A stretch of 64,000 nt of DNA from Nitrospirota bacterium (GTDB lineage: Bacteria; Nitrospirota; Nitrospiria; Nitrospirales; Nitrospiraceae), in contig JACRLR010000030.1 of NCBI GenBank assembly GCA_016219645.1, positions 33,044-97,043 on the forward strand, read 5' to 3'. Within the stretch, counting starts at the first letter, position 1, and each line of letters begins with the position of its first letter. The notes beneath the pieces were generated by a model. The model made no database searches. It saw only the letters and a list, made by a program, of their open reading frames with translations, and was not told the origin of the DNA. Of the stretch, positions 9,138 to 18,080 are shown one piece after another. A program made the translations under genes and the position numbers.

Positions 9138-9464
9138 CTATTGCGGGCCGGTCTTCGGTTGGAGCTGTTGGATAATCCGGTCTAGCCGGTCTTGATGCGG
9201 GGGAGCTACTGTCAGAAACTCAAGGCCAATGCCGGAAGCTCCGGACCAGCGGACTGCGGCGTTAGAAATCAAGATAGGGGTGGCTTCTCCTGGGACATGT
9301 AACTGCACGGTCAGCTGCATGCCGGTAAATGGGTGGATCATACTGTCTACGTTGCACCCCTTGACAGAAAGGTTTCGAATGGATCCCGAATGGCGGAACT
9401 GGTCCTTGTGCACCAAGGTGCTGGAGAGCGACACTGAGAATCGTGGATACTTTCTGGTGACCAT
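9138..9464 (-). CDS. PilZ-domain protein, 108 aa
   Basis: A single-domain PilZ-like protein. The family's N-terminal arginines appear as RKYPRF, and the second motif (D/N-x-S-x-x-G) as NLSVKG near residue 31. The later AAVRWSGASGIGLEF segment fits the PilZ beta-barrel. PilZ domains bind cyclic di-GMP and relay it to motility, exopolysaccharide or transcription machinery. The RxxxR motif is imperfect, so nucleotide binding is uncertain. It lies 20 bases downstream of a second PilZ gene on the same strand, forming a pair. Confidence 0.82.
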   Translation of the reverse strand: MVTRKYPRFSVSLSSTLVHKDQFRHSGSIRNLSVKGCNVDSMIHPFTGMQLTVQLHVPGEATPILISNAAVRWSGASGIGLEFLTVAPPHQDRLDRIIQQLQPKTGPQ

Positions 9465-9484
9465 GGCCGTACTGTGTCGGGTCC

Positions 9485-9802
9485 CTATGAGGCGATGTTG
9501 ACTTGAGTTCCCAGGAATTGCTCCAGGCGCGCCCGCTCCAGCTCCTGCATCTCAAGAAATTCTATCCCAAACTCTAGCTCCATGATCCACCGGACTGTGG
9601 CGGCTCGAATGACAATGGGATCAGTCCGGTCCGGAACCTTGAGCTGCACTGAGAGCAGGGCGCCCTTGTCTACGGCAAGGGCGCTGACGATTTTACAACC
9701 ACCAATCCCGAGGTTGTAGACGATACCTATCCCAGTATGATCGCCTCCGAATATCGCAGGAAATTCCACCTGATAGCGAGCATGCTTCCTCGGTTTAGTC
9801 AT
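9485..9802 (-). CDS. PilZ-domain protein, 105 aa
   Basis: The first gene of a tandem PilZ pair. It begins MTKPRKHARYQVEFP, supplying the arginine-rich N-terminal motif, and carries the second motif as NLGIGGCK, where the usual D/N-x-S-x-x-G serine is replaced by glycine. A typical closing strand is ATVRWIMELEFGIEFLEM. Cyclic di-GMP binding is therefore plausible but unproven. The two proteins are clearly related in layout (PilZ core ending in xVRWxxxxxxGxEFL), suggesting a local duplication. No enzymatic or membrane domain is attached. Confidence 0.82.
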   Translation of the reverse strand: MTKPRKHARYQVEFPAIFGGDHTGIGIVYNLGIGGCKIVSALAVDKGALLSVQLKVPDRTDPIVIRAATVRWIMELEFGIEFLEMQELERARLEQFLGTQVNIAS

Positions 9803-10009
9803 GGAGGCGCCTCAAAAGGCTCTGGATCTACATAGGCTTTGCTGCTGGCTCCTGCTGATACAACCTCTGTCTCAGGAAAGACTAATCGGTGAGGGGGAGG
9901 TTGTCAAAGAAATAGAGACCTTTGGAAGTGTCTTGTGCCCAGACGTCAATCATGGCATTTGATTTTCGCTCGATGCACTTTTAGAATACCACCATTGGAT
10001 TCACGTCGA

Positions 10010-10762
10010 ATGCCCACCCTTTCAGGCTCCCGAACAGCCTCTCAGAGGAAGAAGAACAACCGGACGAAGTCCCATGGACTCGACCCCTCACAGAAGCGCC
10101 GTTTTCAGACCAGGCTGCTCAAGTGGTACAAGAAATATGGACGCGATCTGCCTTGGCGAAATACATCCGACCCCTATCACATTCTGGTCTCTGAAGTAAT
10201 GTTGCAACAGACTCAGGTCGATCGGGTGATTCCGAAGTACCATGAGTTTATAGACCGCTACCCAAGTTTTGAAGAGTTGGCCGGTGCGCCGGTCTCGGAT
10301 GTAAGAAAAACCTGGTACCCACTTGGCTACAACATTCGGCCCGAACGGTTACATAGTATCGCATGCGAGACCATGGAGCGGTATGGAGGCCGTCTTCCGA
10401 GCGCAGCGGAGGAATTGCTGTCTTTCAAGGGAATCGGACGGTATACGGCCGGCGCGATTCGGTCATTTGCGTTCAACGAAGATGCGCCGATTCTGGATAC
10501 GAACGTCATTCGCGTCCTGCATCGAGTGTTTCTGGCTAAAGGCGATCCCAAGACTCAAAAGCCGAAGCTCTGGCAATTGTCGGAATCGTTAATCCCGCGG
10601 GGAAAGGGCTATGACTTTAATCAGGCGATTATGGACTTCGGGGCAACCTGCTGTACGGCACGAACCCCGTCCTGTCAGCAGTGTCCCATGAAATCTTTTT
10701 GTAAGACCTACCCCTTCGATCAGAAGTCGCGCAGAGCGAAGGTGCGGCATGAAGGTCATTGA
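10010..10762 (+). CDS. mutY: A/G-specific adenine glycosylase MutY (catalytic part)
   Basis: A base-excision repair glycosylase that removes adenine mispaired with 8-oxoguanine. Visible marks are the catalytic glutamate in SEVMLQQTQVDRV, a helix-hairpin-helix LSFKGIGRYTAGAI, the aspartate in ILDTNVIRVLHR, and a complete [4Fe-4S] loop C-x6-C-x2-C-x5-C. At 250 residues it lacks the C-terminal NUDIX-like recognition domain of usual MutY; the next gene, overlapping by 14 bases, encodes a separate NUDIX protein. The start is uncertain: ATG at 10010 or GTG at 9935. The latter has GGAAG upstream but adds unconserved-looking sequence. Confidence 0.9.
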   Translation: MPTLSGSRTASQRKKNNRTKSHGLDPSQKRRFQTRLLKWYKKYGRDLPWRNTSDPYHILVSEVMLQQTQVDRVIPKYHEFIDRYPSFEELAGAPVSDVRKTWYPLGYNIRPERLHSIACETMERYGGRLPSAAEELLSFKGIGRYTAGAIRSFAFNEDAPILDTNVIRVLHRVFLAKGDPKTQKPKLWQLSESLIPRGKGYDFNQAIMDFGATCCTARTPSCQQCPMKSFCKTYPFDQKSRRAKVRHEGH

Positions 10763-11153
10763 AGTCGCTGCCGGTCTTGTCCATCGTGAGGGCCGTTACT
10801 TGATCGCTCGACGAGGCCCCGGCGTGCATTTGGCAGGTTTCTGGGAGTTTCCCGGCGGGAAGCGCGAGCCGGACGAAACCCTGGAAGCATGTCTCCGGCG
10901 GGAGTTATTCGAGGAGCTGGGAATTCAAATCGACATGCCGATACCATTTCAAGTTATTCGACATGAGTATCAGGAGAAAATTGTGGAGTTGCATTTCTTC
11001 CTTTGTCGGATTGAAGCCGGACAGGCAACCGCAATCGACTGCGCGGAAATTCGATGGGTCTGGCCGCACGAGTTGGGGGATTTTGAATTTCCACCAGCCG
11101 ACCGCCCTATTATTGAGGCTTTGAGGCGAGAAAATTTGGGACAACCTCTATGA
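10749..11153 (+). CDS. mutT: MutT-type NUDIX hydrolase (8-oxo-dGTP diphosphatase)
   Basis: A 134-residue NUDIX protein with the box GGKREPDETLEACLRRELFE continuing into ELGI, an intact GX5EX7REUXEEXGU signature, and the EFPGGK lead-in typical of MutT. MutT cleans the nucleotide pool of oxidised guanine nucleotides. It overlaps mutY by 14 bases and the following exonuclease gene by 4 bases (ATGA), so all three are translationally coupled. Because the MutY here has no NUDIX domain of its own, this protein might instead act as its detached recognition domain. The two possibilities cannot be separated by sequence reading. Confidence 0.88.
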   Translation: MKVIEVAAGLVHREGRYLIARRGPGVHLAGFWEFPGGKREPDETLEACLRRELFEELGIQIDMPIPFQVIRHEYQEKIVELHFFLCRIEAGQATAIDCAEIRWVWPHELGDFEFPPADRPIIEALRRENLGQPL

Positions 11154-11866
11154 AGGTCGTGCTTGATATCGAGACTATTCAAGCGCCTCGTGATGAGTGG
11201 GCGCGATTGGTGGGGAAAGTTCCGTCAGGCGACGAGCCAGAACAGTCAGGCGAACGTCACGATTTGTTTACGGTGGGAGCAGCCGAAGCTCAACGGCAGG
11301 CTGAGGATGAACAATATGCCAAGTCGGCCTTCGATGGCACGTTCAGTCGGATCGTCTGTATCGGCCTGTTGGAATTTTCTGACCAGCTCGAGCCGCGTGG
11401 GGCAGTGGCCTGGTATGGAGGGGACGAGCGAGAGTTATTGCGGCAGTTCTGGGTACGTTTAGCTCAGAACCGTCCATCGCTCTTCATCACCCATAATGGT
11501 CTGGGCTTCGATTTGCCGTTCATCAAGAAGCGGTCGATGGTCCATCAGGTCAAGCCGAGTCAGGACATCAATCTTGCCAAGTTTCGTTCTGAACCGGTCT
11601 ACGACACGATGGCCATTTGGAGCAATTGGGATACGCGCGGGTGGGTGAAACTCGACGTGCTGGCGCGGGCGTTGAACGTGGAAACGAAATCGGGCAGCGG
11701 GTCTCAGGTGGCTGAAATGTGGGGGGCAGGACGGGGGCTTGAGTTGGCTCGGTACTGCTTACAGGATACGTATGTGACCTATGCCTGTTATTGCCGGATG
11801 AATTTTCGTCAGCCCCTATCGAGTGAAGTGGTGTTGTTGCAGCCGGAATTATTGAATGTCGGCTGA
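11150..11866 (+). CDS. Predicted 3'-5' exonuclease, PolB-exo-like (DnaQ fold)
   Basis: A 238-residue RNase H-fold exonuclease. It starts with the first acidic motif VVLDIETI, has a second motif region THNGLGFDLPFI and a third region YCLQDTYVTYACY, the spacing expected for a DEDD nuclease related to the exonuclease domain of family B polymerases. No polymerase domain is present. It is the last gene of a coupled operon after mutY and mutT, which suggests a role in DNA repair or proofreading. The true substrate is unknown. Confidence 0.8.
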   Translation: MKVVLDIETIQAPRDEWARLVGKVPSGDEPEQSGERHDLFTVGAAEAQRQAEDEQYAKSAFDGTFSRIVCIGLLEFSDQLEPRGAVAWYGGDERELLRQFWVRLAQNRPSLFITHNGLGFDLPFIKKRSMVHQVKPSQDINLAKFRSEPVYDTMAIWSNWDTRGWVKLDVLARALNVETKSGSGSQVAEMWGAGRGLELARYCLQDTYVTYACYCRMNFRQPLSSEVVLLQPELLNVG

Positions 11867-11872
11867 GGCAGA

Positions 11873-12802
11873 CTAGCGACTTTGTATGGCTTGAGCCGCA
11901 GGCTTCTTAGGCGTTGGTTTGGAATACACCTTCATCGACCTCATTGCCTGAATCTCTTCGTCGCGGTTGCGCAATTCTCGCTTCATCCATTCCGATTCCT
12001 TCCGAAGCATCATGATCTCAGTATCTTTCTTGTAGAGCGCTTCGTTTGCCTTCTTTAATTCATTGAGCTTTTGACCCATAAAGTCATCCTGCCCCGATCC
12101 TTGCTCGATACTGGCAGAGATGGTCTCTGGCTTCTCAGAAACGGCAGCAACCGTAGAAGTAGTTGGAGCGAGGGGTGTAGATTTTACGAGCGGCATGGCG
12201 GCGGGCATCGGTGCCGTGGCCAATGCCTGATAGTCTATGACCATCGTGACGGCGTCTGCTGCGCCATCGGCGGCAAAGGCTGGAGCCGGTTCGGTGTGTG
12301 CAGCCGTCCCGGGCATGAAATCCGTTGGCATGGCACCTTTCCCGATGGTCAAGAAGAGCGATCCCTTCTGCACATATAGACTGCCCGTGGTGGGCTCAGA
12401 GCCTGACCCTGCCGATGAGGATACGCGGAACCAAACAAGCTGTTCAGGTTTCGCCTTTGCTAAGCCTTGCGCGAGCAGGGGAGAAAGAAACTCGGCATCC
12501 TCATCGCTGAAAATTCTCATCGGCTTGCTGCCACCAACGGACATTCTCGAAGATCCGTTCATGCCGTCATTGCCATAAATTCCCTTTACGATTTTTGCCA
12601 TGGTCACCTGATCGATTACAGCCGGATGGCTGGCTTCAAAGGAGAAGTCACTCACGTCTTCCAGGTAGACACCGCCCTTCGCAGTATTGGTGAGTTTTGT
12701 TCCGCCAGCACAGCCGCTGATGATCAGGGCGCATGCGGCGATCCCCATAAGACTCTGCATGATAGGGTTTTGCATCTTCGATAGAATGAGATAGCGTTTC
12801 AT
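11873..12802 (-). CDS. Lipoprotein with C-terminal coiled coil
   Basis: An unrecognised 309-residue lipoprotein. A signal peptide ends in the lipobox IISGC with the lipidated cysteine at residue 31. The middle contains a VWFRVSSSAGSG strand region and a low-complexity proline/alanine-rich linker, and the last 90 residues (KLNELKKANEALYKKD onward) are predicted coiled coil ending in a lysine/proline-rich tail. The start at 12802 is fixed by AAGGAGGAG nine bases upstream; an in-frame upstream ATG at 12844 would spoil the signal peptide. It is convergent with the exonuclease gene. Function is unknown, likely envelope-associated. Confidence 0.75.
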   Translation of the reverse strand: MKRYLILSKMQNPIMQSLMGIAACALIISGCAGGTKLTNTAKGGVYLEDVSDFSFEASHPAVIDQVTMAKIVKGIYGNDGMNGSSRMSVGGSKPMRIFSDEDAEFLSPLLAQGLAKAKPEQLVWFRVSSSAGSGSEPTTGSLYVQKGSLFLTIGKGAMPTDFMPGTAAHTEPAPAFAADGAADAVTMVIDYQALATAPMPAAMPLVKSTPLAPTTSTVAAVSEKPETISASIEQGSGQDDFMGQKLNELKKANEALYKKDTEIMMLRKESEWMKRELRNRDEEIQAMRSMKVYSKPTPKKPAAQAIQSR

Positions 12803-12875
12803 GGCGACTCTCCTCCTTGAGACAGAGGGTGTGTGATTGTTCATGCGAGAGTCAGGGTTGGTGTGCCATCGGGGA

Positions 12876-13013
12876 CTACCAGATTCCGAGGCCCATCAGT
12901 GCCATGCTCAGTGCGAGCCATCCAAAAAGTCCCATTGCAATACGAGTTTCCAGGCTCAAAGAGTTATCGGTCTCGGTTTTCTCTTTCATTCCGTGATCTT
13001 GATTCTCTGCCAT
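12876..13013 (-). CDS. Small membrane protein, 45 aa
   Basis: A short gene with a hydrophilic, charged N-terminal half (MAENQDHGMKEKTETD) and one transmembrane helix near the C-terminus (IAMGLFGWLALSMALMGLGI). GGAG lies 8 bases before the ATG. It is in the same orientation as and 73 bases upstream of the coiled-coil lipoprotein, so the two may be co-transcribed. No family is recognised. The topology would put the charged end in the cytoplasm and leave almost no periplasmic tail. Confidence 0.6.
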   Translation of the reverse strand: MAENQDHGMKEKTETDNSLSLETRIAMGLFGWLALSMALMGLGIW

Positions 13014-13432
13014 GCCTTATCTCCAGGGAGAATGTCTAGACGGTTACGTATAGGGCCTAAGCAAAGATTATGCCTCCAGGATAGGTGAAGTGGATTTAGC
13101 GAGATCCTAGGAAATTTCAGGAGAAAGGAGAATCGTTATGGAGGGGATTCCCGCAGCTCTGTTATGGACTAATCAAGAAATCATAGATCATGTACTGTTT
13201 CTAAGTTACTGATAATCAAGTAAATAAACGAGTTGTCTGTCGAATCATTTTGTCGATTCAGGAGAATGCACTCACCATCCTCTTCTGTCGGTTACCATGT
13301 GGATAGGAATGCCACATCGATGCTGAAGCGTGGAGAGACAGAGGTGATCCGAAGACTGGTTTCGTTCAGAACTGTCCGTTTTAGCAGACAATTCTACAGA
13401 AATGATTCTTGGGGAAGGGAGGCACCAACGAT
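13014..13432. other. Intergenic region of 419 bases, one tiny ORF candidate
   Basis: This gap separates the small membrane protein from miaB, both read on the minus strand. The only coding hint is a 24-codon plus-strand frame, 13138-13212 (MEGIPAALLWTNQEIIDH start), preceded by the good ribosome-binding sequence AAAGGAG. It ends at TGA before an AT-rich stretch, and nothing else supports it. A longer plus-strand frame from 13263 overlaps the 3' end of miaB in antisense and looks like a shadow. No terminator, promoter or repeat could be assigned with confidence. Confidence 0.4.
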
Positions 13433-14782
13433 TCAATGGGCCGGGGGACATTCCGCATACAACGTTGTGGAAGAGGCGTCGTAGATTGTGAGGGAAATCA
13501 TGTCTCCCGGTTGAGAGGCTATTGCACGTTTGTCCCACACGACAGTGATGTTGCCATCGGTTTTTCCCATGCCCTGGGTGGAAGACCGCTTGGCATCACC
13601 TTCGACCAGGACGGGGACCGTGGTGTTGATATATTCCCGATTGCGTTCGTGGGAGATGTTTCGTTGGAGATCGAAGAGCCTGGTGACCCGCTCGGTCTTT
13701 ACAGGCTCAGCCACATCGTCGGAAAACTTGCGCTCCGCGATTGTGTTCTTTCGCTCGGAGTATTTGAAGATAAATGCTGAGTGAAACCGAGACTCCTCTA
13801 CGAGCCGGTAGGTTTCAGCGAAATCCTCATCGCTTTCACCACAGAAGCCGCAAATGATGTCGGTGCTGAGGACGATGTCCGATCGCAAGTTGCGGATGCG
13901 GTCGACCAAGGCTCGATACTCTTTAGTGGTATAGGTGCGATTCATGAGGTCGAGCATGCGGTCGCTGCCCGATTGGAGCGGCAAATGAATCTGTTTGCAA
14001 ATGTTCGGGTGGGACACGACGGCTTCCAGCAATGAAACCGGAAAGTCCTTGGGGTGCGGGGAGGTGAATCGCACACGTTTGATACCTGGCACATCAGCGA
14101 CGGCAGTGATCAATCGCGCAAAGTCCCAGTCGCCTGATCGGTAGGAGTTGACGTTTTGTCCCAGGAGTGTGATCTGCTTGAATCCTTGGTCCGCAATCCG
14201 GCGAGCTTCCTCGACGATTCCTTCTGGATCGCGGGAGCGTTCTCGCCCCCTGGTGTAGGGGACCACACAGAAACTGCAGAAGTTATCGCAGCCTCGCATG
14301 ACGGCGATCCAGGCATTTACCCCGTCGTTTCGGTCGGGAACGATGTCGTGGTACGTTTCATATTCCGACAGGTCGACCGCGAGGCCTTTCTTATCCAGCC
14401 CTTCCTCTTGGGCGAGCATCGCGTCGCGGATCAAATTCGGCAGCTGGCGGTAGGCATCCGGGCCGACGAGCACATCGACCAGTGGCTGAACGTCTGTAAG
14501 CTCTTCTTTCAGGTTTTGCGCCATACAACCAAGGACGCCTACGACTAAGGGGCGTTGGCGCTTGAGTTTTTTGAGTTCCGATAGGTGTTTATAGACTTTG
14601 TTGTGGGCATTTTCGCGAATTGCGCAGGTATTCATTAGAATCACATCTGCGCGCTCCCGCTCGTCGGTGAATACAAACCCATCCTGCTTCATCAACGAGC
14701 GAACGAGTTCCGAGTCGTACTCGTTCATCTGGCAGCCGAAGGTCTCGAGATGCACGTGAGCCGTAGTAGGTTTGGCGTTCAT
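13433..14782 (-). CDS. miaB: tRNA-2-methylthio-N6-dimethylallyladenosine synthase MiaB
   Basis: A radical-SAM methylthiotransferase that adds the 2-methylthio group to i6A37 of tRNA. Three domains are visible: the N-terminal MTTase domain with cluster cysteines (ETFGCQMNEYDSE, MNTCAIRENA, VLGCMAQ), the radical SAM core with CxxxCxxC in RGCDNFCSFCVVPYTRGRE, and a C-terminal TRAM domain. The 449-residue product is of normal length. The ATG at 14782 overlaps the stop of the upstream mtaB gene (ATGA), indicating coupling of two tRNA position-37 modification enzymes. A longer frame from 14839 lies inside mtaB and is unlikely. Confidence 0.95.
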   Translation of the reverse strand: MNAKPTTAHVHLETFGCQMNEYDSELVRSLMKQDGFVFTDERERADVILMNTCAIRENAHNKVYKHLSELKKLKRQRPLVVGVLGCMAQNLKEELTDVQPLVDVLVGPDAYRQLPNLIRDAMLAQEEGLDKKGLAVDLSEYETYHDIVPDRNDGVNAWIAVMRGCDNFCSFCVVPYTRGRERSRDPEGIVEEARRIADQGFKQITLLGQNVNSYRSGDWDFARLITAVADVPGIKRVRFTSPHPKDFPVSLLEAVVSHPNICKQIHLPLQSGSDRMLDLMNRTYTTKEYRALVDRIRNLRSDIVLSTDIICGFCGESDEDFAETYRLVEESRFHSAFIFKYSERKNTIAERKFSDDVAEPVKTERVTRLFDLQRNISHERNREYINTTVPVLVEGDAKRSSTQGMGKTDGNITVVWDKRAIASQPGDMISLTIYDASSTTLYAECPPAH

Positions 14783-16113
14783 AGCATCGGCACAGCTCGC
14801 AGGGGTTGACGCTCCGCGGTCAGAGTACCCAATGCCCAACGATCCGACGTTCCGGTAATCCGCACCTCTATTAGCTGGTTGGCGAGGTCGACATTTGATA
14901 GGACGCCCACTTTCAAGAAGTTTGCGGTAGTCCCCGAGCTGAAGCCGTCCTGGTTTCCCGATTCGAAGAGGACGGAAAGGGTGGACCCAATATACCGTTC
15001 TGCAAAGGCCAGCCGTTTCGAACGGGACAGTTCCGCGAGTATTTTTGCCCGGCCCCGAGCAACTGCGGTCGGCACCTGGTTGGGCAACTTCGCGGCAGCG
15101 GTGCCGGGCCGTTGAGAATAGATGAAGACATGGAAATAGGAGAAGGGGAGCTCATGCGCAATGTCCAAAGTATGTTCGAAGGCCTCCTCGGTTTCTCCCG
15201 GAAATCCGACCATAATGTCAGTGCCCAGCCCGAGATGGGGAATCATCTCCATAGCCCGCCGGACCAGAAGGGTGAATTCTTTCACATTGTACGGACGATT
15301 CATGGACGACAAAATGGCATCGTCTCCGCTTTGCAGAGGAATATGAAGATAGGGACAGAGCTTCGATGAGCGAGCCATTCGATCGATGAGCGCATCTGTG
15401 ATCGTGGTCGGCTCAATGGAGGAAATTCTGATTCGCTCGAGTGCTTCGACCTCCTCCAGTCGCGCGATCAACCCAACCAGATCGAGTGAGTCCTGACGAT
15501 ATTGCCCGATATTGACGCCGGTCAGGACAAGTTCCCGGTAGCCTCCTGCCACAAGGATCTCAGCCTCCTGGATCACGTCATCTTGGAGACGGCTCCGTTC
15601 ATGCCCACGGGCAAAGGGAATCAGACAGAAGCTGCACATTACGTTGCACCCATCCTGGATCTTGAGCAACGCTCTGGTAGAGTCAGGATCACCGTACTCC
15701 GGTAGGGTGAAATCCTCTCGGTCGATGGTACGCGTATGGAGCACTTGCGGGTGGGGCTGCTTTTTCAGCGCATGGGGGGCTGGAAGAAATGAGGGCAAGT
15801 CCCATTTGAATTGATTTCCGACGATGAGGTCGATTCCGGGAATCGTGCGCAGCTCGTGAGCACCGGTCTGGGCGTAACAGCCGGTCACGGCTACAAAGGC
15901 CTCGGGGGAATGTTTCAACGTTTTGCGGATGACATACCGGCAGGTGCGTTCTGCGTCCTCTGTCACAGAACAAGTGTTTACGATGAGCAGGTCTGTCAAC
16001 TCGCCAAACTCGACGATGCGGTACCCATCCCGCCGCAAGCGAGCTGTGAGAACGGCGGTTTCTGCCTGGTTCAGTCGGCAGCCGAGGGTATGGAGAGAGG
16101 CTCGTATCATCAT
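14779..16113 (-). CDS. mtaB: tRNA t6A37 methylthiotransferase MtaB
   Basis: A radical-SAM methylthiotransferase of about 444 residues acting on N6-threonylcarbamoyladenosine at tRNA position 37. The MTTase domain begins RASLHTLGCRLNQAE, the radical-SAM cysteines are in QDGCNVMCSFCLIPFARG, and a TRAM-like domain closes the protein. The GCRLNQAE motif separates the MtaB group from MiaB (GCQMN). The start is taken at the methionine pair 16110-16113, directly before the conserved domain. A frame extending to 16224 would overlap the divergent gene. It is the first gene of a two-gene operon with miaB. Confidence 0.92.
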   Translation of the reverse strand: MMIRASLHTLGCRLNQAETAVLTARLRRDGYRIVEFGELTDLLIVNTCSVTEDAERTCRYVIRKTLKHSPEAFVAVTGCYAQTGAHELRTIPGIDLIVGNQFKWDLPSFLPAPHALKKQPHPQVLHTRTIDREDFTLPEYGDPDSTRALLKIQDGCNVMCSFCLIPFARGHERSRLQDDVIQEAEILVAGGYRELVLTGVNIGQYRQDSLDLVGLIARLEEVEALERIRISSIEPTTITDALIDRMARSSKLCPYLHIPLQSGDDAILSSMNRPYNVKEFTLLVRRAMEMIPHLGLGTDIMVGFPGETEEAFEHTLDIAHELPFSYFHVFIYSQRPGTAAAKLPNQVPTAVARGRAKILAELSRSKRLAFAERYIGSTLSVLFESGNQDGFSSGTTANFLKVGVLSNVDLANQLIEVRITGTSDRWALGTLTAERQPLRAVPML

Positions 16114-16222
16114 GGGCGCGCCATTATAGGGAAATCCTTGCCATAGGAGCAAGGATCTGAAGCGAGTCTGAAGCAAGTGCTTCATGGCGTGCTCGTCCTC
16201 GCTTGATGGCCTGAAGAGAGCC

Positions 16223-16672
16223 ATGTTAAAATCGACCGACCGCCAGCCCTCCTATCGTGAGTGTATTGTGACACCTTTGCAATTGGCGGTTTGCGTCTTG
16301 ACCGTCTCTCTCCTTTTTCCTTCGTCCTGGGTGTGGACGAAGGAAATCCTTCCTCGTGAACCTGATCTCGCGACAAGAATTGACGAGCTCTATGATCACG
16401 AAGCGCGGCTCTTCTTGATGTTGTATTCACTCCACGGCGATGGCAAGATCGACTACGTGACGGGCCGGCTGGTTCGGGAATATACCCGCAGCAGCTACGG
16501 GAATCCGGTATACCAGACCGAGGTCTATCCCCTGTTCTACTGGTGGAACCACACGATGTATAACGATCCTGAACAGGATGGCGTGAACGGAAACGAACGG
16601 GTCTATCAGGAAAACGTGGAGTTTGATCTTTCGCGCTATAAACCCTGCGCGTTCAATGGACAGCCCTGCTGA
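16223..16672 (+). CDS. Exported hypothetical protein
   Basis: An unrecognised 149-residue protein with a hydrophobic N-terminal segment (LAVCVLTVSLLFPSSWVW) typical of a signal peptide, followed by a soluble part rich in tyrosine and aspartate. A DGDGKIDYVTGR-like stretch (GDGKIDYVTGRLVREYTR) resembles a calcium-binding loop, and a second such stretch is NDPEQDGVNGNE. The mature part ends in two cysteines. It is divergent from mtaB with a very short gap. The start could also be GTG at 16268, which would give a shorter signal peptide. Calcium binding is inference only. Confidence 0.7.
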   Translation: MLKSTDRQPSYRECIVTPLQLAVCVLTVSLLFPSSWVWTKEILPREPDLATRIDELYDHEARLFLMLYSLHGDGKIDYVTGRLVREYTRSSYGNPVYQTEVYPLFYWWNHTMYNDPEQDGVNGNERVYQENVEFDLSRYKPCAFNGQPC

Positions 16673-16811
16673 GTTCCCATGCGAGCCGCACGGGACTATC
16701 TTGTAGTGCTTCTCTCTCCTGTCCCTTTCTCTCGATCAATTTCAAGAATGTCCTGAGCTGTCCCTCCCTTCAGATGATATGCTACTCCATCATGCAAACT
16801 GATCGTGCTCG

Positions 16812-18080
16812 ATGAAATCCGCATCGTTCATTCAGACCCTCGCAAACCGGCGCATCGCGATCATGTTGCCTTTGGGTTTTGCCTCTGGGCTGCCCTTGGC
16901 CCTTACGTCTGGAACGCTCCAGGCCTGGCTCACGGTTGTCGGGCTCGACCTGAAGACCATCGGGATCTTTACGCTCGTCGGTCTTCCCTACACAGTGAAA
17001 TTTTTGTGGGCTCCGTTGATGGATCGCCTGGTCCCTCCCTGGCTGGGGCGCCGGCGCGGATGGATGCTGGTGACGCAGGTCGGAGTGGCACTCGGTCTGG
17101 TTGCCATGGCTCTGACTGGGCCAGGGCAGCGTCCGGAGATACTGGGAGCCCTGGCTCTCACTGTGGCATTCCTCTCTGCCTCCCTCGATATCGTCTTTGA
17201 TGCCTATCGGACCGATGTGCTCGTACCTCCTGAGCGTGGATTCGGCGCCGCTGTCTGGGTGAATGGTTATCGTTGCGCGCTGTTGGTCGCAAGTGCCGGC
17301 TCGCTCCTGTTGGCCGATCATATCGGGTGGCCAAACACCTACTTATTGCTTGCCGCACTCATGGCGGCAGGGGTTGTCACAATCTTGTTGAGTCCGGAGC
17401 CGTCGGAGCAAAGTGCTGCGCCTGCAAGCTTGGCCGAAGCGGTTGGTGGGCCGTTGAAAGAATTCTTTACTCGCCCAGGTGTGGTCGGGCTCCTCGCTCT
17501 CATTATCCTCTATAAGGTTGGAGATGCTGTTGCAGCCTCGCTTCAAACAGCATTTCTCATTGGAGGGATGGGTTTCTCCGTCAGCGAGGTCGGGTATGTG
17601 AAGGGCCTTGGGCTTGGAGCCACACTCATCGGGGCATTGGCCGGGGGTGTCGCAATGGCCAAGATGGGGATGGTCCGGTCGCTTTTGCTCTTCGGCCTTT
17701 TACAAGCGGTCTCGAACTTGGGATTCATGTGGCTTGCCTGGATGGGCAAGAGCTACTGGGCGCTCATGACCTCAATTCTCGTCGAGAATGTGACCGGTGG
17801 CATGGGTACAGCGGCATTTATCGCATTGATTATGTCACTGTGCGACCATCGGTATACGGCGACCCAGTTTGCGTTACTCTCTTCCCTGGAAGCGCTTGGG
17901 CGAGTGTTCTCAGGCCGCCCGTCGGCGGAGTTGGTTGAGATGGTCGGCTGGGCGCAATTCTTCTTTTGGTCCTTTCTGCTTGCACTGCCGGGCGTCTGGC
18001 TGGTGTGGGCGTTCCGATCGCGGTTGCAGGAGGAATCCGGTCCTGCTGAGCGGGCCAGGGCCGGCTCAGCCGATCTATGA
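16812..18080 (+). CDS. AmpG-like MFS permease (PAT family)
   Basis: A 422-residue major facilitator transporter with about 12 hydrophobic segments. The start resembles AmpG: RIAIMLPLGFASGLPLALTS, then LQAWLTVVGLDLKTIG and YTVKFLWAPLMDR, with the loop motif GRRRGWM. AmpG proteins import anhydro-muropeptides from the periplasm for peptidoglycan recycling, and in some bacteria this controls beta-lactamase induction. No ampD, ampR or nagZ is adjacent, so the substrate remains inferred. The stop abuts the stop of a small convergent membrane-protein gene with no gap. Confidence 0.85.
   Translation: MKSASFIQTLANRRIAIMLPLGFASGLPLALTSGTLQAWLTVVGLDLKTIGIFTLVGLPYTVKFLWAPLMDRLVPPWLGRRRGWMLVTQVGVALGLVAMALTGPGQRPEILGALALTVAFLSASLDIVFDAYRTDVLVPPERGFGAAVWVNGYRCALLVASAGSLLLADHIGWPNTYLLLAALMAAGVVTILLSPEPSEQSAAPASLAEAVGGPLKEFFTRPGVVGLLALIILYKVGDAVAASLQTAFLIGGMGFSVSEVGYVKGLGLGATLIGALAGGVAMAKMGMVRSLLLFGLLQAVSNLGFMWLAWMGKSYWALMTSILVENVTGGMGTAAFIALIMSLCDHRYTATQFALLSSLEALGRVFSGRPSAELVEMVGWAQFFFWSFLLALPGVWLVWAFRSRLQEESGPAERARAGSADL

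Noticed and set aside
13233..13484. Plus-strand frame of 83 codons before and across the miaB 3' end
   Set aside because: The Shine-Dalgarno sequence directly touches the internal ATG, and part of the frame is antisense to miaB.
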